Below, in pieces: positions 32,253 through 39,572 of a stretch of 39,572 bases of DNA. The translations under genes and the position numbers were made by a program. The notes beneath the pieces were generated by a model that was not told the DNA's origin, did no database searches, and was given only the letters and a program-made list of their open reading frames with translations. Numbering within the stretch: position 1 is the first letter of the stretch; every line of letters starts with the position of its first letter. Source of the stretch: Syntrophales bacterium (GTDB lineage: Bacteria > Desulfobacterota > Syntrophia > Syntrophales > UBA2210); the NCBI GenBank assembly GCA_023230565.1, contig JALNXD010000030.1, forward strand, positions 1-39,572, in the 5' to 3' direction.

Positions 32253-33736
32253 TGTTGTGCCTCCAACAATTCCTTACTTTTGTAAAGCAGATTTCGGGAT
32301 TCGCCGCCCTTTTTAGTTACTTCCTCCTCTGAAATGCCGAGTTCCCTTGCCAATATTTTGGTCACTCTGGGACCGCAGAAACCGCCTTGACAGCGCCCCA
32401 TTCCTGGTCGGCATCTGAATTTGACTCCATCGAGCGTCCTCGCACCCCTCTTGATTGCCTCGACTATTTCTCCCTCGGTTACGGTTTCACAACGACAGAC
32501 CACGTGCCCGTACTTGGGATCTTTTGCAATGATCTGTCTCTTTTCTTCATCGCTGAGCTCACTGAAATCCGGCATTGATTTTTCATATGGATCGAAATCG
32601 GGGTTCTCCGTGAGTTGAAGTCCCTGATTTCTCAAAATATCTATCATCTCCTTCGCTACTGCCGGAGCAGCGCAGATTCCAGGAAAGCCTATGCTGGCGT
32701 TTATGAATCGGGGAACCCATCTTGATACTCCGACAGTACACTCGTGCCATCCGATTTCAAAATTTCTGAATACAATAAAACCTACAAAGGAATTGGTTAT
32801 ATCACGTTCGGAAATACCGGGTACCAGTTCCTGGGCATTTTTGAGCGCCGCATCGGCAAGCTTTTTATCCGTTGAATGATCGTGGGCCTTACCCAGCCGC
32901 TGAGTCCCCGGAGATATGCCGAAGAAGAGGTTGCCATGTATGGTGGGAGCCACCATGCCATTTTCGTTCGAAAGCACCATGTGGTTAATGATACCGCCTA
33001 ATTTTTTATCCAACACAGCTTGATAGCTTTTTACCGGGTAAAGGGCAAAATCATCAGCGTCTGCCATCTGAGCAATTTTACCCACATATTCACCCGCTGC
33101 ATTGATAATGTATCTGCATTTGATACTGCCGTTATTTGTGCAGACCTCAAATTCATCCGTTCCCTTCGATATTGACATCACTTCAGTATCAAGCAAGACT
33201 TTAATTCCATTTTTTCTGGCATTATCCGCCAAAGCGATGGTCAATCTGACTGGATCGTTGACCGCTATATTAGGATCGTATAATGCCCCTAAATAGCTTT
33301 TGTTGACATTTGGCTCCCAGCTCCTCAAGGTATCCCTGTCGATGAATTGGAGCGGCTCTACCTCATCAGGTATATATTTACCTTTATACTCTTTGAATCT
33401 CCTCATCATCTTCTCTGGATGCCGCATTTCCTCCTGATTTTTTATCAGCTCAAGCGAGCCTATCCTCTTCAAAGGGATGTCAAGCTCTTTGCACAGAGGT
33501 TCCATCATGGTCATGCCGGCCCATACCAAGCGGCTGTTGTGATACTCTGATCTGAATTCGAGGACGTTTGATCCCTGGCACATAATAGTGGAACTGCATT
33601 TTGTAATACCCTGGCCGACATCCGGCCCCTTTTCGACCAGGGTTGCATCTACCTTATACTTCGATAGCTCCCTGGCTATGGCAGCACCACCGATTCCGCC
33701 ACCGATAATCAGCACCTCGGTTTTTATCTGGCTCAT
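32249..33736 (-). CDS. FAD-dependent dehydrogenase with C-terminal BFD-like [2Fe-2S] domain (GlpA-like)
   Basis: This 495-aa protein has an N-terminal DAO-type FAD domain (LIIGGGIGGAAIARELS) and a C-terminal BFD-like iron-sulfur domain. The cysteines there are Cys414, Cys416, Cys442, Cys449 and Cys454 (CRCET ... CRPGMGRCQGGFC). This is the architecture of the anaerobic glycerol-3-phosphate dehydrogenase A subunit and of related 2-hydroxyacid or amino-acid dehydrogenases. The start has GGGAGG seven bases upstream. It heads the minus-strand operon that continues with the GlpB-like protein, DUF1667 and two GlcG/HbpS proteins, and diverges from the acyl-CoA dehydrogenase pair at 34184. I do not assign a substrate. 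Confidence 0.88.
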   Translation of the reverse strand: MSQIKTEVLIIGGGIGGAAIARELSKYKVDATLVEKGPDVGQGITKCSSTIMCQGSNVLEFRSEYHNSRLVWAGMTMMEPLCKELDIPLKRIGSLELIKNQEEMRHPEKMMRRFKEYKGKYIPDEVEPLQFIDRDTLRSWEPNVNKSYLGALYDPNIAVNDPVRLTIALADNARKNGIKVLLDTEVMSISKGTDEFEVCTNNGSIKCRYIINAAGEYVGKIAQMADADDFALYPVKSYQAVLDKKLGGIINHMVLSNENGMVAPTIHGNLFFGISPGTQRLGKAHDHSTDKKLADAALKNAQELVPGISERDITNSFVGFIVFRNFEIGWHECTVGVSRWVPRFINASIGFPGICAAPAVAKEMIDILRNQGLQLTENPDFDPYEKSMPDFSELSDEEKRQIIAKDPKYGHVVCRCETVTEGEIVEAIKRGARTLDGVKFRCRPGMGRCQGGFCGPRVTKILARELGISEEEVTKKGGESRNLLYKSKELLEAQQ

Positions 33737-34183
33737 AACTGTGCCTCCCTTTTCGTACTTGTGATTAATAGTGTGTAAACAGGTAAGTGACTATTTTTGT
33801 CTAAACTAAATGAAGAAAGCAGTAAAATCAAAGGAAGTTGAATTGCTCATCCAATAACAAGGTGACAATCCCCCCAAACTGCCCCTTCCTTCTTGCTCTG
33901 CCTATTCTGCTGACTATATTCGAAAACAGGTCTTCCCTCTTTGCCGGTCCTATCACAATTAACATTAAGATCCAAGGAAAATAAAGTTAAAAAATTTTGG
34001 TCGAGCGAACGCGTTCAATATCTCCACATACGCCGAAATTGACTGAATTAATGAGCCAGGTCATTTAAAAAAATAAATTTCCCTTTATCCCGTTTTTTGT
34101 TATTCACTTCTTAAGGTTTCGTAAAATCATCTTCATGCCGGCACACAGGCATAGTTATATTTTTAAAAAAAGGAGGTCTGGAC
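33737..34183. other. Divergent intergenic region between the flavoprotein operon and the acyl-CoA dehydrogenase pair
   Basis: This 447-bp AT-rich stretch must contain promoters in both directions. Poly-A and poly-T tracts occur around 34066-34100 and 34160-34170. No -35/-10 pair was convincing and no gene was recognised. GGAGG just before 34184 is the ribosome binding site of the plus-strand gene. Confidence 0.5.
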
Positions 34184-35401
34184 ATGGAATTTGGCTTTAC
34201 CGAAGAGCAAGAAACTCTGAGAAAAGAACTGTATGACTTTTATGCCCGCGAACTTCCGGAAGATGTGACTGATGTTCCCGCAGTAAGCAAGGAGCTGCAG
34301 GACTTCTGGATGGACCTGCAAAAAAAGGCCGGCAGAAAAGGCTATCTGACTCCCGGGTGGTCCAAAGAAACCGGCGGGCTCGGGCTTGGGCACATGGAAG
34401 CAGGTGTCGCTAATGAGGTCGAAGGATACTGGGGCATCCGCTGGCCGAATGGAGTCGGATTGCAGGTGTGCGGACCGGGCTTGCATCTTTTTGGCACTGA
34501 AGAACAGAAAAAAAATTTTTTGCCCGAAATATCGAGCGGGGAAAAAATTTGGTACGAGTGTTTTACAGAACCGGAAGCCGGTACGGATGAAGCCAATCAG
34601 CAAACGCGTGCAAAAAAGCAGGGTGACAAGTGGATCATCAATGGTCAGAAGATCTATATCACCGGCGGTTATAAACCGGATTTGCTATTGGTCGAAGCAC
34701 GAACAGCCGATACAGTCCCAAAGCACAAAGGCCTGACTCTTTTCTGTTTTTCCGCCGAGACTCCGGGAGTAACTGTTGCTGCATTGCCATGCATGGGTGG
34801 CTATCTGGCAAACATATTTTACTTTGATGATGTAATGGTAGGCGATGAAGCAGTTATCGGTCAGATAAACCAGGGGTTTTATCACGTAATGGAAACCTTT
34901 GAGTTTGAAAGATCAAATACATACGGAGCAGCCAGAGCCAGGCGGGATTTGCATGAAATGGTACAATTTTGCCGCGAGACCAAAAAAAACGGGGAACCCC
35001 TCATCAAGAACCCGGAAATTCGGAAGGCACTTGCAAAAATGGCTGTTGATATCGAAGTATTGAGATTAGCAACCTGGAGGACTGCCTGGCGATTCGGAGA
35101 AAGAGACCGGCTGGGTCCGCTGGATTTTGATTTGACAGGGCTATTCGCCCGGCTCAACGGCATCGCACATTCGGTTGTGAGGTTGAACATCCTGGGTGTA
35201 TACGGCCAGCTCCGAAGGGGCTCGAAATACGCGAAGCTGTCAGGAGACGTGGAGCGTGATTGGCAGTACACCCGAAGCATGCATTATGCCGGAACATTGG
35301 AGGCCGTGAAGATTGTACTGGCAGGGAGGGTACTTGGCCTGCCAAGAATACCCGCAAAGCTGAATAAGACGATAATGGAAGCCTTGCAAGAAAAGAAATA
35401 A
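34184..35401 (+). CDS. Acyl-CoA dehydrogenase-family protein, first of a pair (canonical C-terminal Glu absent)
   Basis: This 405-aa protein has the acyl-CoA dehydrogenase fold, with CFTEPEAGTDEANQQ and KWIINGQKIYITGG in the middle. The usual YEGT motif is Y-A-G-T (residues 368-371), so the short/medium-chain catalytic Glu is Ala. A Glu-Arg pair at 242-243 (FEFERSNTYG) lies in the helix that carries the base in isovaleryl- and long-chain-type enzymes, so activity remains possible. It precedes a second, more divergent family member by 48 nt, an arrangement seen for heteromeric acyl-CoA dehydrogenases acting on bulky ring or dicarboxylic acyl-CoAs. Substrate is unknown. AAGGAGG eight bases before the ATG fixes the start. 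Confidence 0.88.
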   Translation: MEFGFTEEQETLRKELYDFYARELPEDVTDVPAVSKELQDFWMDLQKKAGRKGYLTPGWSKETGGLGLGHMEAGVANEVEGYWGIRWPNGVGLQVCGPGLHLFGTEEQKKNFLPEISSGEKIWYECFTEPEAGTDEANQQTRAKKQGDKWIINGQKIYITGGYKPDLLLVEARTADTVPKHKGLTLFCFSAETPGVTVAALPCMGGYLANIFYFDDVMVGDEAVIGQINQGFYHVMETFEFERSNTYGAARARRDLHEMVQFCRETKKNGEPLIKNPEIRKALAKMAVDIEVLRLATWRTAWRFGERDRLGPLDFDLTGLFARLNGIAHSVVRLNILGVYGQLRRGSKYAKLSGDVERDWQYTRSMHYAGTLEAVKIVLAGRVLGLPRIPAKLNKTIMEALQEKK

Positions 35402-35449
35402 CCGCTGCAGTGTTTTTTTCACATCATTTACAAAAAGGAGCGAGAGAAC

Positions 35450-36712
35450 ATGAACTTTGAGCTAAGTGAAGAACAGCAGATGCTTAAGGATAGCGCTCGT
35501 GGATTCCTTGAGAAGGAATGCACCGAAAGTGTAGTGAGAGAATCAGAAGATAGCGATTCCGGTTATTCTCCTGAATTATGGAAAAAAGCAGCAGAGCTTG
35601 GCTGGCTGGGAATAGCCTACCCGGAAAAATACGGGGGCAGCGGAATGGACATTCTTGATATGGCCATCCTTTACGAGGAAATGGGCCGGGCACTGTTCCC
35701 AAGTCCTCATCTTTCAACTGTAGTTCTTGGAGGATTAACTATTCTGGATGCGGGAAGCGAAGAACAGAAAAACAGTATATTGCCCAGGATATCCAAAGGA
35801 GAAATGCTTCTCTCTCTTGCCGTAACCGAACCTGAGGCAATATGGAACGGAAAAGGCTGGCTGCCCGAGGGCGTGACCATGCCCGTAGTTGCCCAGGGAG
35901 ATGACTATATTCTCAGCGGCACTAAATTATTCGTGCATGATGCCCATAGTGCCGACTACTTGATAGTCGCAGCAGCGACCGGAAAAGAGAATAAGATTAC
36001 ATTATTCCTGGTAGAAGCACATAGCCCTGGAATAACGTATACCATTCTCCGGACCAGCGCCGGTGACAAACGGCAAAGTGAAATAATTTTTGATGATGTG
36101 AAAGTGCCCGGCAAAAATATTATCGGCAGACTTCATGATGGATGGGCGCCACTTGAGAAAATTCTCAAGATAGGAGCAGTATTGCTCAGCGCTCAACTGG
36201 TTGGATCGGCCGAGAAAGCCATGGAACTGGCAATAGACCATGCAAAGACAAGGATTCAGTTTGATATGCCGATCGGTATTCACAACTGGGTCCAAGAATA
36301 CTGCATAATGGCTTTTGCCGATGTTCAGGGCACCAGAAATCTGGTGTATGAAGCCGCATGGATGCTTGGCAAGGACATTCCCTGCGACCTCGAAGTTGCA
36401 ATGGCGAAAGCTCGGGCAAACGAGGCATGCATAGACGCTCATTGGCAGGCTCATCAGGTACTGGCGGGCATCGGCTTCTGTACGCAGGATGGACTCTTGC
36501 CTCTTCATACTAAACGGGGCAAAGTCTATCAGCTCTATTTGGGCGACACTGACCATCACATGGAAAAAATCGCTCAGCAGCTTGAGAAGTGGCCTGATTT
36601 GGAAAAACCTCATGGAAAGCCTCTTGGGATTTTTGACGTGCCCGAAGACCTGCAGGAACCGAATTGGGATGTCTGGAAGAATCAGATTGAAGTGAGAGGC
36701 AAGCTTTGGTAG
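35450..36712 (+). CDS. Acyl-CoA dehydrogenase-family protein, second of a pair (divergent)
   Basis: This 420-aa protein keeps the fold (GWLGIAYPEKYGGSG, TEPEA, EIIFDDVKVP, DHAKTRIQF) but several usually fixed motifs are altered. TEPEAGSD is TEPEAIWN, QFGxPIG is QFDMPIG, and YEGT is Y-L-G-D (363-366), so the catalytic Glu position is Leu. A Glu at 236 (PLEKILKIG) aligns roughly with the isovaleryl-type base. A 40-residue C-terminal tail after residue 380 is extra and Pro/Trp-rich. These features suit a partner or structural subunit to the protein encoded just upstream. AAAGGAG lies before the ATG. No clear terminator follows; about 200 bp of gene-free DNA separates it from the convergent rhodanese gene. 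Confidence 0.87.
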   Translation: MNFELSEEQQMLKDSARGFLEKECTESVVRESEDSDSGYSPELWKKAAELGWLGIAYPEKYGGSGMDILDMAILYEEMGRALFPSPHLSTVVLGGLTILDAGSEEQKNSILPRISKGEMLLSLAVTEPEAIWNGKGWLPEGVTMPVVAQGDDYILSGTKLFVHDAHSADYLIVAAATGKENKITLFLVEAHSPGITYTILRTSAGDKRQSEIIFDDVKVPGKNIIGRLHDGWAPLEKILKIGAVLLSAQLVGSAEKAMELAIDHAKTRIQFDMPIGIHNWVQEYCIMAFADVQGTRNLVYEAAWMLGKDIPCDLEVAMAKARANEACIDAHWQAHQVLAGIGFCTQDGLLPLHTKRGKVYQLYLGDTDHHMEKIAQQLEKWPDLEKPHGKPLGIFDVPEDLQEPNWDVWKNQIEVRGKLW

Positions 36713-36911
36713 AAAGTACAGCAACTCCTTAAATAATAAAATATATATAAGAACTCAATAAGAGGAAAAAACAGTTTCCCGGCTATGACGATTGTGACTG
36801 CGCTTCAGAAGCACGGCATGTAATCAGCCTTTTTCGATTCAGTGCCTGGAAGCTCTTTGACAAACGAAGTTTTCATCGATCTCTTTCAGCAGCCGGAGAA
36901 ACGGGCCTCCT

Positions 36912-37817
36912 TCACGGCGTTATTCCCGTCTGAACCGGCAGATTTTCAATATTTGACCACTCATTGAAGCTGCCGTCATAGTTCTTCACATTGGAGTAAC
37001 CCAATAGATATTTAAGAGTAAAATATGTGTGAGCCGACATCTGACCCTGACCGCATGAAGTGATTATATGTTTGTCAGGAGTGACCTCCAGCTTTTCATA
37101 GGCGGCTTTCAGTTCCTCTTTATTTTTCCACATCCCCTCCGAATTGAGATCTTCTCCCCAGAACCTGCTTAAAGAACCCTTGATATGCCCCTTACGTTTC
37201 CACGGGCCTTTTTCGCCCGTATAGAGTTCTACAGGCCGCACATCCAGAATCAGAGCCCTGCCTGATGCAACCGCCGCTTTTACCTCATCGAGGGATGCCC
37301 GAACTTCCTTGTTCAGTTTTTCCGGCACAGGGTACTTCCTGGCCTCAATTTTCGGATAATCCTGGGTAACTGGAAACCCCTCACTCTTCCACTTGGCGAA
37401 TCCACCCTCCATGACCATAGCTCCTTTATGGCCCAGGTAATCGAGAGCCCACACAAAGTAGGGTCCCTTAAAATCCCCTTTTTCAGTGTATATCAATACT
37501 AACGTATCCGGATCGATGCCCATCTTCCCAAGCATAATCACAAAAGCCTCAGGAGGCATCAACTTCACCGGAACACCGTTCTCGGCAAGCCGCATCACCT
37601 CAGGGTTCATATACACAGCGCCAGGTATGTGGCCCTGCCAGTAATCCGCTACACTGTTCCTCACGTCAATTATCCTCATGCCGGTCCTGTCAAGATTATT
37701 TTCAAGCCAACTCGTACTCACCACTTTGGGTTCTTGACCGGCCGCTCCTGCTGATGCCGTCATTATTAGCAAAAAGATAAGAATGCCGGCAAAGGCCTTT
37801 TTTCGGTAATCATTCAT
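36912..37817 (-). CDS. Exported two-domain rhodanese (thiosulfate sulfurtransferase)
   Basis: This 301-aa protein has an N-terminal signal peptide (KKAFAGILIFLLIMTASAGAAG), so it is periplasmic. The first rhodanese domain (about 30-155) has IIDVRNSVADYWQGHIPGAV but no active-site Cys: its loop reads YTEKGD. The second domain (about 172-290) has ILDVRPVELYTGEKGPWKRKGHI and the active-site loop CGQGQM with Cys255. The inactive-plus-active arrangement is the normal one for thiosulfate:cyanide sulfurtransferases. It would handle sulfane sulfur in the periplasm, which fits a sulfur-cycling anaerobe but does not prove it. It is convergent with the acyl-CoA dehydrogenase pair and stands alone. Confidence 0.93.
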   Translation of the reverse strand: MNDYRKKAFAGILIFLLIMTASAGAAGQEPKVVSTSWLENNLDRTGMRIIDVRNSVADYWQGHIPGAVYMNPEVMRLAENGVPVKLMPPEAFVIMLGKMGIDPDTLVLIYTEKGDFKGPYFVWALDYLGHKGAMVMEGGFAKWKSEGFPVTQDYPKIEARKYPVPEKLNKEVRASLDEVKAAVASGRALILDVRPVELYTGEKGPWKRKGHIKGSLSRFWGEDLNSEGMWKNKEELKAAYEKLEVTPDKHIITSCGQGQMSAHTYFTLKYLLGYSNVKNYDGSFNEWSNIENLPVQTGITP

Positions 37818-38219
37818 GAGTATCCTCCTTCCTTGAAAACAGTTTTGTCCGACAGGTCTTTACATTGATCCATTTCCCGCGGGACTGGCCTCAGCCCTTT
37901 TTTCCTGTATTTTTCCTAAAAATGCAGTGGGGAATAATGAATAAGAATATTTATTTCTTTAAAAACCTTCAATTAGACAATGGCATGCAACACATAGCCT
38001 TTGGGATACTTCAATCAGGCGGGTATCGAGCCGGAAATTGGATGGATCTGGAATAAAGCATGCTATGCGACCAAGGCGAAATTATATGGAAGATCAATGA
38101 TGCTGTCGCACCATTGATCTTGTAAAATATAACCGGATCGTTTCATCTAGCCGGATGCAGATGAACTTAAGGAAAAGGCCACCGAAAAATGATTAATAGC
38201 AGAAGAGCTGATTTATTTT
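37818..38219. other. Gene-free region between the porin-like and rhodanese genes
   Basis: This 402-bp stretch lies between two minus-strand genes. It should hold the rhodanese promoter and the end of the outer-membrane protein transcript. A perfect 10-bp inverted repeat at 38090-38121 is listed separately. A short plus-strand open frame (37865-38056) has no good ribosome binding site and an unlikely composition. Confidence 0.5.
38090..38121. repeat. Perfect 10-bp inverted repeat with 12-base spacer
   Basis: AAGATCAATG (38090-38099) and CATTGATCTT (38112-38121) match exactly. No T-run follows on either strand, so it is not a simple terminator. It could be an operator or a stem of a small RNA. 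Confidence 0.6.
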
Positions 38220-38837
38220 TTAAAACCCAAACCTCAATCCCAGGTAAACATTATGACTTGCATATTCTGCTTCCGTGATGCCAAATTCGGGATCTGATGT
38301 CGCAAAATAGCGGTAGCTCAGATCAAGTGCCATTGACTCTGTAAAAGCATACGAAAATCCAGCCATTAACTGGTATGCAAATACCGTATCATCTTCGCTT
38401 CCCATAACTATTCCTCCTGCTTGCGCATTATCAACATCAATAGTAGAAAAACCGATTCCCGCCCCGAGATATGGTGTAAAAACCGTGTTGTTTTCAAAAT
38501 CGATATATCCGTTTACGAATACACTCAATGCACTGATTTCACCGGTGCCGGAAATTCCCACACCGAGGGCTGAAAAAGATTCTATATCATGAGCCTTGTA
38601 ATCTATTTCACCTTCAACTCGATATGCGCCAAAATCATATCCAGCCGCCAGACCTACTCCGTACCCCGTATCAAATTCTGCGTCAACGGTAAAAGCTACT
38701 CCGGGTTCCGACAATGTGGCGTCTTCCAGCATGGATATGGCAATCTGTGGAGTAATATACGCCGAACCCGCAAAAACAGAAGCACTGAGCATGAAAAAAA
38801 CCGAGACAACAGAAAGAACAAAGAAAAACTTTTTCAT
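38220..38837 (-). CDS. Small outer-membrane beta-barrel protein
   Basis: This 205-aa protein has a clear signal peptide (KKFFFVLSVVSVFFMLSASVFAG, cleavage after VFA). The mature part of about 180 residues consists of alternating amphipathic strands rich in Gly, Tyr and Phe: VGLAAGYDFGAYRVEGEIDY, TPYLGAGIGFSTIDV, LMAGFSYAFTESMALDLSYRYF. It ends in a terminal Phe (VYLGLRFGF), the outer-membrane assembly signal. This fits an eight-stranded OmpX/opacity-type barrel. Function is unknown. A Gram-negative envelope is implied. It stands alone; no clear terminator is visible. Confidence 0.88.
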   Translation of the reverse strand: MKKFFFVLSVVSVFFMLSASVFAGSAYITPQIAISMLEDATLSEPGVAFTVDAEFDTGYGVGLAAGYDFGAYRVEGEIDYKAHDIESFSALGVGISGTGEISALSVFVNGYIDFENNTVFTPYLGAGIGFSTIDVDNAQAGGIVMGSEDDTVFAYQLMAGFSYAFTESMALDLSYRYFATSDPEFGITEAEYASHNVYLGLRFGF

Positions 38838-39072
38838 AATATGAAACTCCTTCCTTTATGTATTTGGATAATAAAAAGTCCTGCTTTTTATCAGTACGCA
38901 AGACTTCAGTTTCCATATATTCCCCTCAATAATAATCACCGCAAAAATCGCACGAATTATTCCCAAAACTTCAATTTGGAATCAGAGGAGTATGAATGTT
39001 TCTAAAGTTCAGGAGTCGGATTCAGATAGGCAGTTATTATAACTGCAATTTTCCACAGAGACACATGGTGAT

Positions 39073-39270
39073 CTAAACCACGGAACAGCATCTGTCAACA
39101 ACAAATTTGTTTTTTGGTTTTCTTTTTTGGTTGCGTACTTCTTCAGAAGCACCGGACATGCTTACAAGCTCATCATGTCGAAACGTCGGCAATAATTGGA
39201 AGTAAGTAAAGCGTTCAGATGCTTTTTCTTTGTCTAAGGAATTCACAAAAGAAGAAATATCCAGATCCAC
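39073..39270 (-). CDS. Doubtful small open reading frame (65 aa)
   Basis: A 65-aa frame from a GTG at 39270 begins VDLDISSFVNSLDKEKASER and is basic toward its end. Composition is protein-like, but there is no ribosome binding site. An in-frame TGA lies just upstream, followed by codons for HFCGS. It could be a small gene, the remnant of a longer one or a chance frame. It lies right after the tRNA-Ala terminator. I do not recognise the family. Confidence 0.2.
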   Translation of the reverse strand: MDLDISSFVNSLDKEKASERFTYFQLLPTFRHDELVSMSGASEEVRNQKRKPKNKFVVDRCCSVV

Positions 39271-39306
39271 ACTGCCACAAAAGTGTCACAAATCGCTCTT
39301 AAGGCA

Positions 39307-39337
39307 TAAAAAAGCACTCAGACAAATCCAAGTGCTT
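39307..39337 (-). terminator. Rho-independent terminator of tRNA-Ala
   Basis: On the minus strand AAGCACT and AGTGCTT form a stem (plus coordinates 39312-39318 and 39331-39337) with a 12-base loop, followed by T residues. It begins seven bases past the tRNA 3' end. Confidence 0.85.
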
Positions 39338-39344
39338 GGTTTTC

Positions 39345-39420
<76 letters not shown>

Positions 39421-39485
39421 GATGTCTTTTCTTCAAATAGACGATTTAGCTAACATAGGGTTTACTGCTTGTCAATATAATTTTC

Positions 39486-39513
39486 TTGACAATTCAAGCA
39501 CCGCCTATATAAT
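39486..39513 (+). promoter_or_regulatory. Near-consensus sigma-70 promoter of tRNA-Leu
   Basis: TTGACA (39486-39491) and TATAAT (39508-39513) are both perfect consensus hexamers separated by 16 bases. The -10 ends ten bases before the mature tRNA 5' end. Confidence 0.85.
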
Positions 39514-39523
39514 CGGACACCTT

Positions 39524-39572
39524 GCCGGAGTGGTGAAACTGGTAGACGCAGGGGACTCAAAATCCCCCGACC
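39524..39572 (+). tRNA. tRNA-Leu (anticodon CAA), 5' part, cut by window edge
   Basis: The sequence begins GCCGGAGTGGTGAAACTGGTAGACGC, a leucine-tRNA 5' half with its typical D-arm. The anticodon stem GGGGA/TCCCC encloses loop CTCAAAA, giving anticodon CAA (TTG codons). The variable arm, T-arm and 3' end lie beyond the window. Confidence 0.93.

Larger units (their letters stand above)
38838..39344. other. Mostly gene-free region between the barrel protein and tRNA-Ala
   Basis: This 507-bp stretch contains the barrel gene's promoter region, a doubtful small open frame at 39073-39270 and the tRNA-Ala terminator at 39307-39337. Otherwise I see nothing. Confidence 0.5.

Noticed and set aside
39256..39295. 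Selenoprotein start near tRNA-Ala (TGA followed by HFCGS, then a small ACACT/AGTGT stem)
   Set aside because: There is no start codon or ribosome binding site upstream, and the stem directly abuts the TGA and is too weak to act as an insertion element.

Overview
The window looks like chromosomal DNA of an anaerobic bacterium that lives by beta-oxidation-type chemistry. It is most likely a member of the Desulfobacterota (former Deltaproteobacteria; syntrophic or sulfate-reducing relatives). This is an inference from gene content: a methylmalonyl-CoA module, a glutaryl-CoA dehydrogenase of the non-decarboxylating kind next to a glutaconyl-CoA decarboxylase alpha subunit, five acyl-CoA dehydrogenase-family genes, two thiolases, an indolepyruvate:ferredoxin oxidoreductase with an FrhB-like flavoprotein, and PAS-LuxR regulation. 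I see no insertion sequence, phage gene or CRISPR array.

Region by region. (1) 1-7352, minus strand: a compact operon, in transcription order a 610-aa acyl-CoA dehydrogenase, a thiolase, methylmalonyl-CoA mutase, MeaB GTPase, methylmalonyl-CoA epimerase and the start of an acyl-CoA carboxylase beta/methylmalonyl-CoA decarboxylase alpha subunit that runs off the left edge. (2) 7664-12585: a tandem-PAS/LuxR regulator (minus) diverges from a plus-strand pair, glutaryl-CoA dehydrogenase and glutaconyl-CoA decarboxylase alpha. The pair is met head-on by a 71-residue biotin carrier gene on the minus strand. Together these predict glutaryl-CoA -> glutaconyl-CoA -> crotonyl-CoA with decarboxylation coupled to a Na+ pump whose membrane subunit is outside the window. 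(3) 12902-16745, minus: four tightly coupled genes (GT4 glycosyltransferase, SAM methyltransferase, alpha/alpha-barrel protein, hexapeptide acyltransferase), probably making or decorating an unidentified glycan or glycolipid. (4) 17195-18644, minus: folD and an exported chalcone-isomerase-like protein.

(5) 18833-25411, plus: an acyl-CoA ligase that lacks its C-terminal catalytic-lysine motif, a thiolase with an insertion, a short-chain-type acyl-CoA dehydrogenase followed by a good terminator, an archaeal-type phosphoglycerate mutase and a sirtuin. (6) 25439-29151, minus: FrhB-like flavoprotein, iorA, iorB. (7) 29621-33736, minus: a GlpA-like/GlpB-like/DUF1667 flavoprotein trio followed by two GlcG/HbpS-family paralogues. 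(8) 34184-36712, plus: two adjacent acyl-CoA dehydrogenase-family proteins, both lacking the usual C-terminal catalytic glutamate. (9) 36912-38837, minus: an exported rhodanese and a small outer-membrane beta-barrel protein. (10) 39345-39572: tRNA-Ala (minus) with its terminator, and the 5' part of tRNA-Leu (plus) behind a near-consensus promoter.

The most informative observation is that the glutaryl-CoA dehydrogenase carries Val just before its catalytic Glu. This Tyr-to-Val exchange is the established marker of the non-decarboxylating, energy-conserving enzyme type, and it fits exactly with the decarboxylase gene downstream. The least understood parts are the four-gene glycan cassette, the flavoprotein/GlcG operon, the acyl-CoA dehydrogenase pair and the FrhB-IOR operon.
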